Both the position numbers and the translations under genes were made by a program. Below, piece after piece: positions 1-10,900 of a stretch of DNA of 47,399 nt (positions are counted from its first letter, which is position 1; every line of letters starts with the position of its first letter). The notes under the pieces are model-generated. The model ran no database searches and had not been told where the DNA came from. It saw only the letters and a program-made list of their open reading frames with translations. The stretch is from positions 1-47,399 of the forward strand of contig NZ_VIKX01000199.1 of assembly GCF_009711935.1 (NCBI RefSeq), written 5' to 3'. The stretch is from Dolichospermum sp. UHCC 0259. Lineage in GTDB: Bacteria; Cyanobacteriota; Cyanobacteriia; Cyanobacteriales; Nostocaceae.

Positions 1-1214
1 TTTTCTCCATAAAAGAGGCGCAAGAGCCTTAATTTCTTACTATATTTCCGTTTTATATATTTAATTTCTTCTCGTAAACCATCAGCATGAATAAGACCAA
101 CGTAGCCTCCAAATTTAAACTCACCTTGGTTATTATAAATAGAAATATGAGGAACATGAGCAAAGTTATCACGTAACTTGAGATGTCCACTTCCATCTAC
201 AAAATTACAGTATTCTTCTGTTCCAGGAATAGTTTTTTCTAGGTTTCCTAGAATTCCAAAAGAAGTCATACCAGCAACTTTTTCTAGTCTTTTAATTACC
301 AAATTAATAATTTTTTCCCCATTACCTAAAATATGATCTGTAATCATTTTAGCCGTTTGGGGACAATTCCAATAACCAATATGAGCGTCTGCTGCACCGG
401 CAGCAATAGCACCTAAATCAAGAAGTTTATTAATAGCGGTAATATCACTTACTGTTTTCGCTATTTGACGCACAAAATCTTCTAAATTATTTGCATTATC
501 AACAATAAATTTATCTGTGACAGAAAGATTAGAATCTGGTTTTATTTCCAAACTAGAACTAATTGGATAAGCAATCATATCTGAAGAATGAATAATATTT
601 AGCCACCTTAAAGGATATTCTTGTGATTTACACCTTAGTTTTACTTGTTCAGCTTGAATATCTAAAAGCATATTAAATAAAATGACTGGTGAACCCATTG
701 TTGTAATGCTTTTTAACTGAACCTTTTCATTAATTAATGACCGAAACTTCAAAGCTGCATCACCATTTTCAAATTTATCTGAAAACAACATATCCCATAA
801 AATTACAGTTCCCATTGAATGAGCAATTATATGTAAGTCTTTTTCCTGTGAGTGATTTTTAATAAAATCTTCTAAATGTTGAGTAATTGATTGTCTGATT
901 TTCGCTCCTTTTTCATGATTCAAATAAGTAAAAGCATCACCTACAAAATCAGATATAAAACCTTGTCTTAATTCTTGACCACGTAAGATATCTTCAGTAT
1001 TAATATAGGGATTTTCTTTTTTAAATTTTTCTAAGTCCTCATGAATGAAATTCCAGATTTTACCTTTATTATTTATAATATCTGCATAAAATCCAGAATG
1101 AAAATGAGGTAATTTTTGCCCTCGTTGGGAGAACTCTGTTTGAATTAAGGTTTTCAGAGGTTCAGCAAATTTAGTCTTATATTCTGCAACACCGTGAATA
1201 AAAAGTACAAGCAT
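1..1214 (-). CDS. Alpha/beta-hydrolase-fold protein (3' end outside window)
   Basis: The minus strand is open from an ATG at 1214 to the window edge, about 404 codons without a stop, so the C-terminus is missing. The N-terminus reads MLVLFIHGVAEYK, the usual beta-strand plus HG oxyanion-loop region of alpha/beta hydrolases. A nucleophile elbow of GxSxG type, AHSMG (consensus glycine replaced by alanine), follows near residue 140, after the strand DLHII. No signal peptide is visible, so it is probably cytoplasmic. It lies 95 bp downstream of the Septu-like HNH gene on the same strand and could be co-transcribed with it. The substrate is unknown: a lipase, esterase or peptidase-like role is possible. 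The fold is fairly certain, the function is not. Confidence 0.75.
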   Translation of the reverse strand, partial: MLVLFIHGVAEYKTKFAEPLKTLIQTEFSQRGQKLPHFHSGFYADIINNKGKIWNFIHEDLEKFKKENPYINTEDILRGQELRQGFISDFVGDAFTYLNHEKGAKIRQSITQHLEDFIKNHSQEKDLHIIAHSMGTVILWDMLFSDKFENGDAALKFRSLINEKVQLKSITTMGSPVILFNMLLDIQAEQVKLRCKSQEYPLRWLNIIHSSDMIAYPISSSLEIKPDSNLSVTDKFIVDNANNLEDFVRQIAKTVSDITAINKLLDLGAIAAGAADAHIGYWNCPQTAKMITDHILGNGEKIINLVIKRLEKVAGMTSFGILGNLEKTIPGTEEYCNFVDGSGHLKLRDNFAHVPHISIYNNQGEFKFGGYVGLIHADGLREEIKYIKRKYSKKLRLLRLFYGE

Positions 1215-1309
1215 GGCTATATTAATGTAGAAACAAAAATATTATAAATTGATGATGATAAATCAGTAAGATATGTATAAAGAACTTAATACAATGGATT
1301 AGAAAATGA

Positions 1310-1966
1310 TTATAAATAATAACTTTCTAAAATATAAACGATAGTATCACAAAATGGTTTATATTTTCCATCATTATCCAATTCTAAATAATCCTTAATA
1401 ATATTCTTAATTTCCTCTTCATTAAAATCATCATCCTCTAATAATTCTAATTCTGCATCAATCGCAGCTTGGCGCATTCTTTGTAATTTAGAAATATTCA
1501 AGGATAGATTTTCTATAGTTGTTTCAGCGGCAGATTTTTTCGTTGCTTCTTCTGTAGGTAAAATTTCACCAGCAGCAGAATATTTAAAAAAATCTACACA
1601 ATTTGCTAGTAATGGTGAAACTAATAACTTTTCATCATACCAATTATCTTTCTTGTGTCCACAATGCACTGGTACACGGGGTTGAGTATTATCTTCTCCT
1701 TGACAGGAAACTATAAGATTAAAATAATCAAATCTTACAGTTTCATCTATACCTTGAGGTTTAAAATGTTCAATATGACAATTTCCTTTATCTATAGCAA
1801 CACCACAATAACAACAAATATAACCTTGTTCTTTTAATAAAGTTTCTAGAAGCTGACCTTTAACCCCACTTCTTCCAAAACTTTTCCAAGTAGGTATTTT
1901 ATCACCTTGCTTGATTTTCCATGTAGATAAACTACTTGGTTCTACACTTTTTTGAATATATTTCAT
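1310..1966 (-). CDS. PtuB-like HNH endonuclease (TIGR02646-type)
   Basis: A protein of 218 residues with a Cys-rich HNH core: CCYCG near residue 51, then CHIEHFKPQG, FDYFNLIVSCQG and CGHKKDNW. This order (CxxC, HIEH, NL..SC, HxK) is that of the PtuB/TIGR02646 HNH nucleases found in Septu anti-phage systems and in some retrons. The ATG overlaps the stop of the upstream ATPase by 4 bp (ATGA), so the two are translationally coupled. The expected role is the DNA- or nucleic-acid-cutting effector of a two-gene defence system, held or activated by the ATPase. No reverse transcriptase or msr/msd lies beside it, so a Septu-like system fits better than a retron. Confidence 0.8.
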   Translation of the reverse strand: MKYIQKSVEPSSLSTWKIKQGDKIPTWKSFGRSGVKGQLLETLLKEQGYICCYCGVAIDKGNCHIEHFKPQGIDETVRFDYFNLIVSCQGEDNTQPRVPVHCGHKKDNWYDEKLLVSPLLANCVDFFKYSAAGEILPTEEATKKSAAETTIENLSLNISKLQRMRQAAIDAELELLEDDDFNEEEIKNIIKDYLELDNDGKYKPFCDTIVYILESYYL

Positions 1967-3225
1967 TTACGCAAACTTCCTTTTCTCCTAATTAAAATAT
2001 CTGCTTTTACAAACTGTGCTTCATCTTCACCAATTTTTTCAGCTAATTCTCCTCTTAATTCTTTAGCACCTTCTAAATCTCCAGCATCAATTAAACGAAA
2101 TAATTGTAAAAGTTCTTCTTTTATTTCCTGCGGACGTTCAGGAACATCCATTAAATCTTCTAAAATTTGATTACTATCTCTACCATAGGAACTTTCAGGA
2201 CGTTTAGCAATTATATCTGTATCTGTTTTTTCTAGAATATAAATTCCTTGAGGTTGAACTTGACTAATTACTTGAGGAGAATGAGTAGTAACTATAAACT
2301 GACAATTAGGAAATGTTCTAGTTAAAGCTGGGATAATTTCTCTTTGCCATTTTGGATGTAAATGCAGTTCAATTTCATCAATTAAAACCACTCCAAAACC
2401 ATGAAGGGGATTTTCTAAACCAGGGTTAGCAATAGCTAATCTTCTCGCTAAATCTCCTACCATTGCTAACAAGCATTTCTCACCATCTGATAATTGATTA
2501 ACTATTAATTCTTCACCATCTTTTTGTAATGTCATTCTCAAAGGAGAACGACGTACACGCAATTTAGTAAAATTGGGAATTAATGAAGATATGGCTTGTC
2601 TAACTGCTTCTAATTGTTTATCTCGATAATCAGGATTATTTTCTAGACGTAATTCATTTTCTAAATCTTCTTGTTTTCTAAACCATTCAAAGAAAATTCT
2701 AAACTCACTTCCTGTACCACTGACTGCATTTTCATAAGTATCTATTTGTTCAAATGAATGTTGTTTGCGGATTTTTAAGGGAATATCCAGAACTGCACGA
2801 TTAGTTGAATAATAAATAATAACAGGAAGATTGTATTCCTCAGATAAGGATGAGGATAATTTATGTTTAATATTTTCAGCAATCTTGTTTATTTCAGACA
2901 AATTTGTACTTGTATCTTTCATCCGTCCTTTTTTCACCTTAGTCAAAGACCAAGTAAATTTTTGAGATTCAAAATCAGTTATTATTTCATTATGAGTTTC
3001 ATTCTTATCATTTTTTATGTCTTCTTCAGTAAATAACCTTCCTGAAGCTGTTGAGTGTTGAATAGCACTAGAAAAGCGCGATAATAGAATGGCTAAACAA
3101 TCAAGAATACTTGATTTACCTACACCATTAATACCAATAAATACTGTTGGTTCTTTTTCATCAAAATCTATTGTTAAATCACCAATTCCGCGAAAAGATT
3201 GCATTCTCAACTGTTTAACTCTCAT
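1963..3225 (-). CDS. PtuA-like AAA ATPase (Septu-like system)
   Basis: An SMC/OLD-like AAA ATPase of about 420 residues from the ATG at 3225; a TTG nine bases upstream is an alternative start. The N-terminus RVKQLRMQSFRGIGDL leads into a Walker A GINGVGKSS at about residues 31-39. An ABC-type signature LSDGEKC lies near 245, Walker B VVLIDEIELHLHP near 285, and an H-loop TTHSPQ follows. A coiled, charged C-terminal tail ends the protein. This layout and the overlapping HNH gene downstream match PtuA of Septu defence, which uses ATPase-controlled nuclease activity against phage. The gene is AT-rich and has no HIP1 sites, unlike neighbouring larE, which suggests horizontal acquisition. Confidence 0.8.
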   Translation of the reverse strand: MRVKQLRMQSFRGIGDLTIDFDEKEPTVFIGINGVGKSSILDCLAILLSRFSSAIQHSTASGRLFTEEDIKNDKNETHNEIITDFESQKFTWSLTKVKKGRMKDTSTNLSEINKIAENIKHKLSSSLSEEYNLPVIIYYSTNRAVLDIPLKIRKQHSFEQIDTYENAVSGTGSEFRIFFEWFRKQEDLENELRLENNPDYRDKQLEAVRQAISSLIPNFTKLRVRRSPLRMTLQKDGEELIVNQLSDGEKCLLAMVGDLARRLAIANPGLENPLHGFGVVLIDEIELHLHPKWQREIIPALTRTFPNCQFIVTTHSPQVISQVQPQGIYILEKTDTDIIAKRPESSYGRDSNQILEDLMDVPERPQEIKEELLQLFRLIDAGDLEGAKELRGELAEKIGEDEAQFVKADILIRRKGSLRK

Positions 3226-3426
3226 AGTTTTCAATAAAAATTAGCGAAGTTTATGACATTTTATCTCATCTTTGTAATTCACTCAGTAGCAAGTAAAGAA
3301 TAGATTATGAAGAATATTGTAATCCGTAGTTGACATATTAGGTGATAAATTCTTGAAAATATTGGTGATCTAAGAATGACTAATGATTAAAATAGAAGTG
3401 GTTAGGCGTTATGGGGTTTTAGGAAG

Positions 3427-4251
3427 ATGAGTTGGACAGAAAAACTAGAGCAGTTAAAAGAGTTATTTACAGAAATGGAGCAGGCTTTAATAGCCTATTC
3501 TGGGGGGGTTGACAGTACATTGGTGGCGAAGATTGCTTATGATGTGTTAGGCGATCGCGCGTTAGCTGTAACAGCCGTTTCTCCTTCTCTATTACCAGAA
3601 GAATTAGAAGACGCGAAAATTCAAGCCGCAACTATCGGAATATCTCACAAAATTGTCCAAACACAGGAAATGGACAATCCCAATTACACATCTAATCCAG
3701 TCAACCGTTGTTATTTTTGTAAAAGCGAATTACACGATACCCTCAAACCCTTGGCTTTAGAGTTGGGTTATCCTTATGTAGTAGATGGTGTAAATGCAGA
3801 CGACTTACATGATTATCGTCCCGGAATTCAAGCCGCAAAAGAAAGAGGTGCGCGATCGCCTTTAGCCGAAATTGGGGTGACTAAAGCCGAAGTTCGGCAA
3901 ATTTCCCAACAATTAGGTTTATCTTGGTGGGATAAACCCGCTCAACCCTGTTTAAGTTCCCGCTTTCCCTACGGAGAAGAAATTACCATCGCCAAATTAC
4001 AGCGAGTAGGTAGAGCCGAAATTTATTTACGAAACCTGGGGTGGCAAAATTTACGGGTTCGTTCCGAAGGTGATACAGCCAGAATTGAATTATCACCAGA
4101 TAAAATTAAAGATTTTGTCTCAACTACAGATTTACCAACCCTAGTATCCGCATTTCAAAACTGGGGATTTATCTATGTCACCTTGGATTTAGAAGGTTAT
4201 CGTAGTGGTAAATTAAATCAGGTTTTACCGCAAATTGCTGTCACCAACTAG
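3427..4251 (+). CDS. larE: ATP-dependent sacrificial sulfur transferase LarE
   Basis: A 274-residue PP-loop ATP pyrophosphatase. The PP-loop SGGVDS is at residues 25-30, the motif RCYFC has Cys95 and Cys98, and PCLSSR has Cys175, matching the sulfur-donating cysteine of LarE. LarE proteins activate pyridinium dinucleotides and transfer sulfur during synthesis of the nickel-pincer cofactor of lactate racemase. No larB or larC is seen nearby, so in this organism the substrate may differ. Two HIP1 sites within the gene mark it as long-resident. It is transcribed divergently from the Septu-like operon across a gap of about 200 bp. Family assignment is strong; the pathway is inferred. Confidence 0.85.
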   Translation: MSWTEKLEQLKELFTEMEQALIAYSGGVDSTLVAKIAYDVLGDRALAVTAVSPSLLPEELEDAKIQAATIGISHKIVQTQEMDNPNYTSNPVNRCYFCKSELHDTLKPLALELGYPYVVDGVNADDLHDYRPGIQAAKERGARSPLAEIGVTKAEVRQISQQLGLSWWDKPAQPCLSSRFPYGEEITIAKLQRVGRAEIYLRNLGWQNLRVRSEGDTARIELSPDKIKDFVSTTDLPTLVSAFQNWGFIYVTLDLEGYRSGKLNQVLPQIAVTN

Positions 4252-4305
4252 TACAACAAGGTATAAATAAACCAACAATTCTCAATTACCAAGGTATTCT
4301 TACAA

Positions 4306-4971
4306 ATGTACCGTAATCGCTATTTTCCCCAAGTCTTTGTCTTTATTTTCATGATTACTAGCTTGCTGGCTTGTAGTGTAACTGAAAATAGTACATCTGC
4401 AAATGCTAAAAATCCCCAACAGTCACAGTTAAGACAAAATAGTTTACCTCAGTCCATTTCTCAAAGAGTGCTAAGGAATGCTTCTAGAGTTTCTGGGTTG
4501 AAGATTTCTAATTTGAAAATTACTCAAATTACATCTACTAATTTTAGTAACCCGTGTATTTTTCAATTTAGAGAAATTTGTACAAAGGAATATAATCCTA
4601 TCCCCGGTTGGATTGTCATTGTGCAAGTGGAAGAACAATCTTGGATTTATCATGTCAATAAATCTGGTTCACAAATTCTTTTAGATCCGAAAATTAGCAA
4701 TAATCAATTACCCAAAAAAATTACCAATGGGGTTTTGAGTGATGCTTCTAAACGTTCTGGTTTAGCGATAAGTTCTCTGAAAATTACCCAGTCAACCCAG
4801 AAAACTTTTAGCAATTCCTGTGTGTTTAATTTTGGTGAAGTCTGCGCTCAAATATTTGATCCTATTAAAGGTTGGGAAGTAATTGTTAGGGTCAAAAATC
4901 AATCCTGGACTTATCATGTAGATATAACTGGTACACGCATTGTTTTAGATCCTCAAATTACTAAAATTTAA
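4306..4971 (+). CDS. Putative lipoprotein with two tandem homologous domains
   Basis: A 221-residue protein with an N-terminal hydrophobic segment ending in a lipobox-like LLAC near residue 23, so probably a lipid-anchored envelope protein. The rest is an internal duplication. Repeat 1 (about 50-130) and repeat 2 (about 138-220) share the pattern VL.(N/D)AS.R(S/V)SGL.IS.LKITQ, then NF/FSN.C.F.F.E.C, GW.VIV.V, W.YHV and ILLDP. Each repeat has a cysteine pair that could form a disulfide. The family is not recognised by name. It follows larE by about 55 bp on the same strand and may share its transcript. Function unknown. Confidence 0.7.
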   Translation: MYRNRYFPQVFVFIFMITSLLACSVTENSTSANAKNPQQSQLRQNSLPQSISQRVLRNASRVSGLKISNLKITQITSTNFSNPCIFQFREICTKEYNPIPGWIVIVQVEEQSWIYHVNKSGSQILLDPKISNNQLPKKITNGVLSDASKRSGLAISSLKITQSTQKTFSNSCVFNFGEVCAQIFDPIKGWEVIVRVKNQSWTYHVDITGTRIVLDPQITKI

Positions 4972-5204
4972 GAATCAAAGACATTTTAACAAAACTGCCT
5001 TTAATCTTAACGGATGACAAGGCGGTTAAAGATGAGATGTGGCAATGATTTCAGAAAATAAGGTAGCCGCCACAAGAACAAAATGCTACCACGATCATAT
5101 CAAACAATATTTCAAAAACTCTGTGAAACGTCTCTACTTTTGGATAGATGAATAACTCTAGGAGAACAATTAGAAATTAGTTAAATAACTAGCAAAGGCG
5201 AAAA

Positions 5205-5438
5205 ATGACTAAAACCAAAACTCAAGAACCCATTAGTAACTTAGAGTTTGATTTTATTAGTGTGCTGCATACTAAATCCGTAGCAGTTCAAGCTTATGAA
5301 AATTATATCAAAGATGCCAAAGAAGCTAATTCTCAACCTTGTGTAGAACTTTTCCAGAAATTACGACAATCAGAAATTGAACAAGCTCACGAAATTCGCC
5401 ATCATCTTCAAGAAGTTATGCAGAAAGGCAAGATGTAA
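5205..5438 (+). CDS. Small helical conserved hypothetical protein
   Basis: A 77-residue protein, almost entirely predicted helical, with no signal peptide or membrane segment. It carries a charged stretch with the ExxH-like segment EIEQAHEIRHHL near residues 60-70, reminiscent of ferritin-like helical hairpins, but it is too short to be a complete ferritin, so the metal-binding idea is only a suggestion. It starts at an ATG after a weak purine-rich stretch and ends at a hairpin shared with the convergent sigA gene. Its function is not recognised. Confidence 0.55.
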   Translation: MTKTKTQEPISNLEFDFISVLHTKSVAVQAYENYIKDAKEANSQPCVELFQKLRQSEIEQAHEIRHHLQEVMQKGKM

Positions 5439-5443
5439 TTAAT

Positions 5444-5489
5444 GTTGGGGGCAGGTTTAAAAGATTAATGATTTAAACCCACCCCTAAC
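5444..5489. terminator. Convergent intergenic hairpin between small gene and sigA
   Basis: A long imperfect inverted repeat with arms GTTGGGGGCAGGTTTAAA and TTTAAACCCACCCCTAAC (G-U pairs allowed) and a loop of about 10 bases. It fills the gap between two convergent genes. There is no strong T-run, so a bidirectional terminator or an mRNA 3'-end stabiliser is inferred from its position. Confidence 0.6.
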
Positions 5490-5491
5490 AA

Positions 5492-6664
5492 TTAACGAAT
5501 ATACTCTTTCAATACACTATTCCGATTGGGATGGCGTAATTTACGGAGCGCTTTAGCTTCGATTTGGCGAATACGTTCGCGGGTCACGTTGAAAATCTGG
5601 CCGATTTCTTCTAAGGTTTTCATGCGCCCATCATCTAAACCATAGCGAAGTCTAAGAACGTCTCTTTCACGGGGACTGAGACTGTCGAGGACTTTTTCTA
5701 GGTCTTCCCGCAGCAAGTTCTTAGAAACTTGATCTTCTGGTGTTTCTCCATCAGATTCAATGAAATCACCTAAACGAGAATCTTCTTCTTTACCGATAGG
5801 TGTTTCTAAGGAAATTGGCAACTGGGCAGATTTGGCAATAAACCGCAGTTTCTCGATGGTCATTTCCATGCGAGTGGCAATTTCTTCTTCTGTGGGTTTG
5901 CGTCCCATTTCTTGGGAGAGGAGTTTGGTGGTTTTCTTAATCCGAGAAATGGTTTCGTAGAGATGAACCGGTAAACGGATAGTGCGGGACTGATCAGCGA
6001 TCGCTCTTGTAATTGCTTGACGTATCCACCATGTAGCGTAGGTAGAAAACTTATAGCCTTTTTCGTGATCGAACTTTTCAGCGGCACGAATCAAACCCAA
6101 ACTACCCTCTTGAATCAAGTCTTGGAAGGACAAGCCCCGATTCATGTATTTTTTGGCAATGGAAACTACAAGTCTCAAGTTCGACTGTACCATCTTGTCT
6201 TTCGCTCTGCGTCCTACGTGCAGACGATAACGAAAGGTTGGTAATGGCAATGATACTTCTGCTGCCCATTCGCTGTCTCTAGGATCGCGTTCTAGGCGTT
6301 CACAAAGCCTTTCCCGCGCCCGTTCTAGTTCCAGTAATTCAGCAATTTTCCGCGCTAATTCAATTTCTTCGTCTGCGCGTAACAAACGAATCCGCCCAAT
6401 TTCTTGCAAATACAGCCGAATTGAATCTTCGGTGTAGTGCTTTTTCTTGGCAGTTGGTGTCCGACGACGCGATTTAGCGGCTTTTCCAGACTTTGCGTCG
6501 TCCTCATCAGACTGAGGCTCTAAAAAATCATCAATTTCGCCGTCATCAGTCAGCAATAGGTCCTCTTCTTCGATTAAGAGTGCCTGTAGTTCGATCTCAG
6601 GCGGATTTATCATTTCTAGGTCAGGCTGATAAATATTATCGAGTACGTTGTTAGCCTGGTTCAT
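5492..6664 (-). CDS. sigA: Principal RNA polymerase sigma factor SigA (RpoD)
   Basis: A 390-residue group 1 sigma-70 factor, the housekeeping promoter-recognition subunit of RNA polymerase. The N-terminal 80 residues are acidic with a basic [12 protein letters not shown] stretch. Region 1.2 is [16 protein letters not shown]. Region 2 holds [34 protein letters not shown] and [10 protein letters not shown]. Region 3 follows, and region 4 has [14 protein letters not shown] and the helix-turn-helix [18 protein letters not shown]. The length and acidic N-terminus match SigA of heterocystous cyanobacteria rather than the shorter group 2 factors. It is preceded by a very long non-coding leader, where cyanobacterial sigA genes are known to have several promoters. 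Confidence 0.95.
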   Translation of the reverse strand: MNQANNVLDNIYQPDLEMINPPEIELQALLIEEEDLLLTDDGEIDDFLEPQSDEDDAKSGKAAKSRRRTPTAKKKHYTEDSIRLYLQEIGRIRLLRADEEIELARKIAELLELERARERLCERLERDPRDSEWAAEVSLPLPTFRYRLHVGRRAKDKMVQSNLRLVVSIAKKYMNRGLSFQDLIQEGSLGLIRAAEKFDHEKGYKFSTYATWWIRQAITRAIADQSRTIRLPVHLYETISRIKKTTKLLSQEMGRKPTEEEIATRMEMTIEKLRFIAKSAQLPISLETPIGKEEDSRLGDFIESDGETPEDQVSKNLLREDLEKVLDSLSPRERDVLRLRYGLDDGRMKTLEEIGQIFNVTRERIRQIEAKALRKLRHPNRNSVLKEYIR

Positions 6665-7806
6665 GCCGCGTTCCTCATGCTCCTTGCAGAATCAGTTACT
6701 GAAGACATTATGATTACTTGTAGTGTGAAGTAATCTCTAGACCGAAAATGGGGTTTTGGCTGATTACCCTCAGATATTTTCGGTAATTTTTTTCCTGTTT
6801 GAGGCAGGATTTTTTAGTAAAAGTGGCCAATATCACTTTGTAAAGTGAGTTGCCTGCTTTTTTAATTGCCATACTCGCTTGTCCTACATATCACTTTTGG
6901 TTAACTGAACCTATAAACTCTAGATCCATCTTTTTCAAAAAGTTTCCTGATGCGGACGCAAGTGGATGACATTTGGTAGATTTAACTGTAAATACTGTTC
7001 CGATTGTAGCCTATTTCACAAAAATTACACTCTTTTCGTGCATTATTTATGAACTTACTTACTAAGATTAAGCCACCTTTATCAAAAAGACATTAAAAAT
7101 GGCGGTAATACCATTAAATCTTGTCGAAAACTTTTTGGTTGGGCAGTGGCATTCTCATTAAATTAAAAGGTAGGCACACTTACTGCTTTATAAAACTTAT
7201 ACAAATTGTTCCTAACTGAACAAATAGTATTTATGTTCTGCTTGAACTTAATCCGAAGGCGGATATTTGTTTACAGATATTAGTTCTGATTGAACTAATT
7301 GGACATATCCACTATTAGCTAGTGATTGGTGTTTGTTTCCAGGCACTAACTCCTGTATATGCTATACCAAGAACTTGAACTAAGGAGTTAAAGTTATGGC
7401 ATATTTTTAGCGAAGTAAAAGACGAATTCAGATTACTCTCAATTTAGCCTTATTCACACATTAGCGCAGAGTTGAGATTTCTACCCTGTGCAAGTTGACA
7501 AACTGTTCCTATGGTATACAACGATATTTTAATCAGGTGATGAATAATATTGTTGATAAAACTGCCCAATGATATATTTGGGTAAGTTAACGTATGTCAA
7601 TTGTAATTATGAATACTTCGGATTTTAAGAAGGTGGCTGTCATCTGGTTATGAAAAGTTTTGTGTATGCTTACTAAGCTTTGCTTTGTAGATAATATCTA
7701 GTTGCGCTTTATAAGCATAGCAAATGCTTTCCCCCTTTGTGGAGAAAATTTATGATTTTTAGGGAAAAATTTATGGAAACAGGGAACAGGGGGAGGTAAA
7801 GGAGTA
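6665..7806. other. 1.1 kb non-coding region between sigA and gyrB
   Basis: No credible protein gene is seen on either strand. The half near sigA is its probable promoter and 5' leader. Near 7347-7390 an 8-bp inverted pair (TAACTCCT/AGGAGTTA) encloses 28 bases. Its right arm holds a strong ribosome-binding sequence AAGGAG followed by a four-codon ORF (ATG GCA TAT TTT TAG at 7395), which is odd but may be chance. A small RNA gene or long leader is possible; no known RNA family was recognised. Confidence 0.5.
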
Positions 7807-7847
7807 ATTACCAATTACCAATCACCTATTACCCATTACCAATCACC

Positions 7848-7848
<1 letters not shown>
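7807..7848. repeat. Heptameric short tandem repeats (ACCAATT/ACCAATC type)
   Basis: Degenerate tandem copies of TTACCAA/TCACCTA-type heptamers directly abut the 3' end of gyrB; a short AACAGGG tract precedes them at about 7776. These are the STRR repeats known from heterocystous cyanobacteria. Confidence 0.75.
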
Positions 7849-9839
<1,991 letters not shown>

Positions 9840-9907
9840 TCACCCCAATAGTATATCACAAATGCCTTCCTGCCGTCTGTAGCGCAATTTAATGAGAAAT
9901 TTATATA

Positions 9908-9946
9908 GGGGACTGGGGACTAGGGACTGGGGACTGGGGACTGGGA
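9908..9946. repeat. GGGGACT heptamer tandem repeat
   Basis: About five copies of the 7-mer GGGGACT, one with a substitution (AGGGACT), lie just upstream of miaA between the divergent gyrB and miaA genes. It is an STRR-type repeat. Confidence 0.85.
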
Positions 9947-9965
9947 AGAATATTTATTTTGACTA

Positions 9966-10856
9966 ATGACTAAATTAATTGTAATTTGTGGGGCGACGGC
10001 GACGGGTAAATCTGGGTTGGCTTTGAGTTTAGCACAAAGGTTAAATTCTGTAATTCTTAGTGCGGATTCTCGTCAAGTATATCGGGAGTTTGATATTGGG
10101 ACGGCTAAACCAAATCTGGCTGAACAAAAATCAGTTCCCCATTATTTGATAGATATCTGTGAACCAACTCAAGTAATGACATTAGCCGATTATCAGGAAC
10201 AAGCACAAGCTTTAATTGCTAGTTTGGGGGTTGAAACACTGTTGTTAGTGGGTGGGACTGGTTTATATATTCGTTCAATTGTCCAAGGAATGAAGATTCC
10301 TAGAGTTGCACCACAACCAGAATTGCGATCACAATTAGAATCTCTTGGTCAATATCAACTTTACCAGATGTTACAACAAGTTGATCTTATTGCGTCCCAA
10401 AAAATTCACGCTAACGATTTGGTGCGAACTTTGAGAGCTTTAGAAGTTTATTATACAACTGGTATGCCGATCTCTGAACAACAAGGAGAAAATCCACCAG
10501 ATTATCCAATTTTGCAAATTTGTTTAGATTCTGATGCAGAACATTTAGATGTGAGAATTCGCCAGCGAACTGAGCAAATGATAGCAGATGGTTTAGTCGC
10601 TGAAGTTGAATATCTTTGTCAAAAATATGGTAATGATTTATCTTTATTAAATACTTTGGGATATCAAGAAATTAAGCAATATTTAGCTGGTGAACTTGCT
10701 TTAGATGAAGCTAAAGAATTAATTGTTTTACATACCAGACAATTTGCCAAACGTCAACGCACTTGGTTTAGACAATCTCCTAATCTTGAATATGTTAATA
10801 TGGATAATCCTGATTTATTAGAAAGTGTTTGGCAAAGAATTAATCAATTTTTCTGA
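9966..10856 (+). CDS. miaA: tRNA dimethylallyltransferase MiaA
   Basis: A 296-residue enzyme that transfers a dimethylallyl group to N6 of A37 in tRNAs reading UNN codons. The P-loop GATATGKSGLAL starts near residue 8. It is followed by the conserved SADSRQVYREFDIGTAKP, HYLIDI and VGGTGLYIRSIVQG motifs, and by NTLGYQEI and HTRQFAKRQRTWFR near the C-terminus. The length is typical. It starts at an ATG at the end of a GGGGACT repeat tract. It is convergent with the ABC ATPase gene downstream. Confidence 0.95.
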   Translation: MTKLIVICGATATGKSGLALSLAQRLNSVILSADSRQVYREFDIGTAKPNLAEQKSVPHYLIDICEPTQVMTLADYQEQAQALIASLGVETLLLVGGTGLYIRSIVQGMKIPRVAPQPELRSQLESLGQYQLYQMLQQVDLIASQKIHANDLVRTLRALEVYYTTGMPISEQQGENPPDYPILQICLDSDAEHLDVRIRQRTEQMIADGLVAEVEYLCQKYGNDLSLLNTLGYQEIKQYLAGELALDEAKELIVLHTRQFAKRQRTWFRQSPNLEYVNMDNPDLLESVWQRINQFF

Positions 10857-10900
10857 TAGATTTTTTAAAATCAATTAACCAGAACTCTGAGTAGAATTTT

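Noticed and set aside
1310-3225. Retron with PtuAB effector
   Set aside because: There is no RT or msr/msd next to the pair; the only RT is about 37 kb away.
7395-7409. Four-codon ORF with a strong ribosome-binding sequence
   Set aside because: Too short to call a gene; mentioned only as an oddity of the sigA-gyrB gap.
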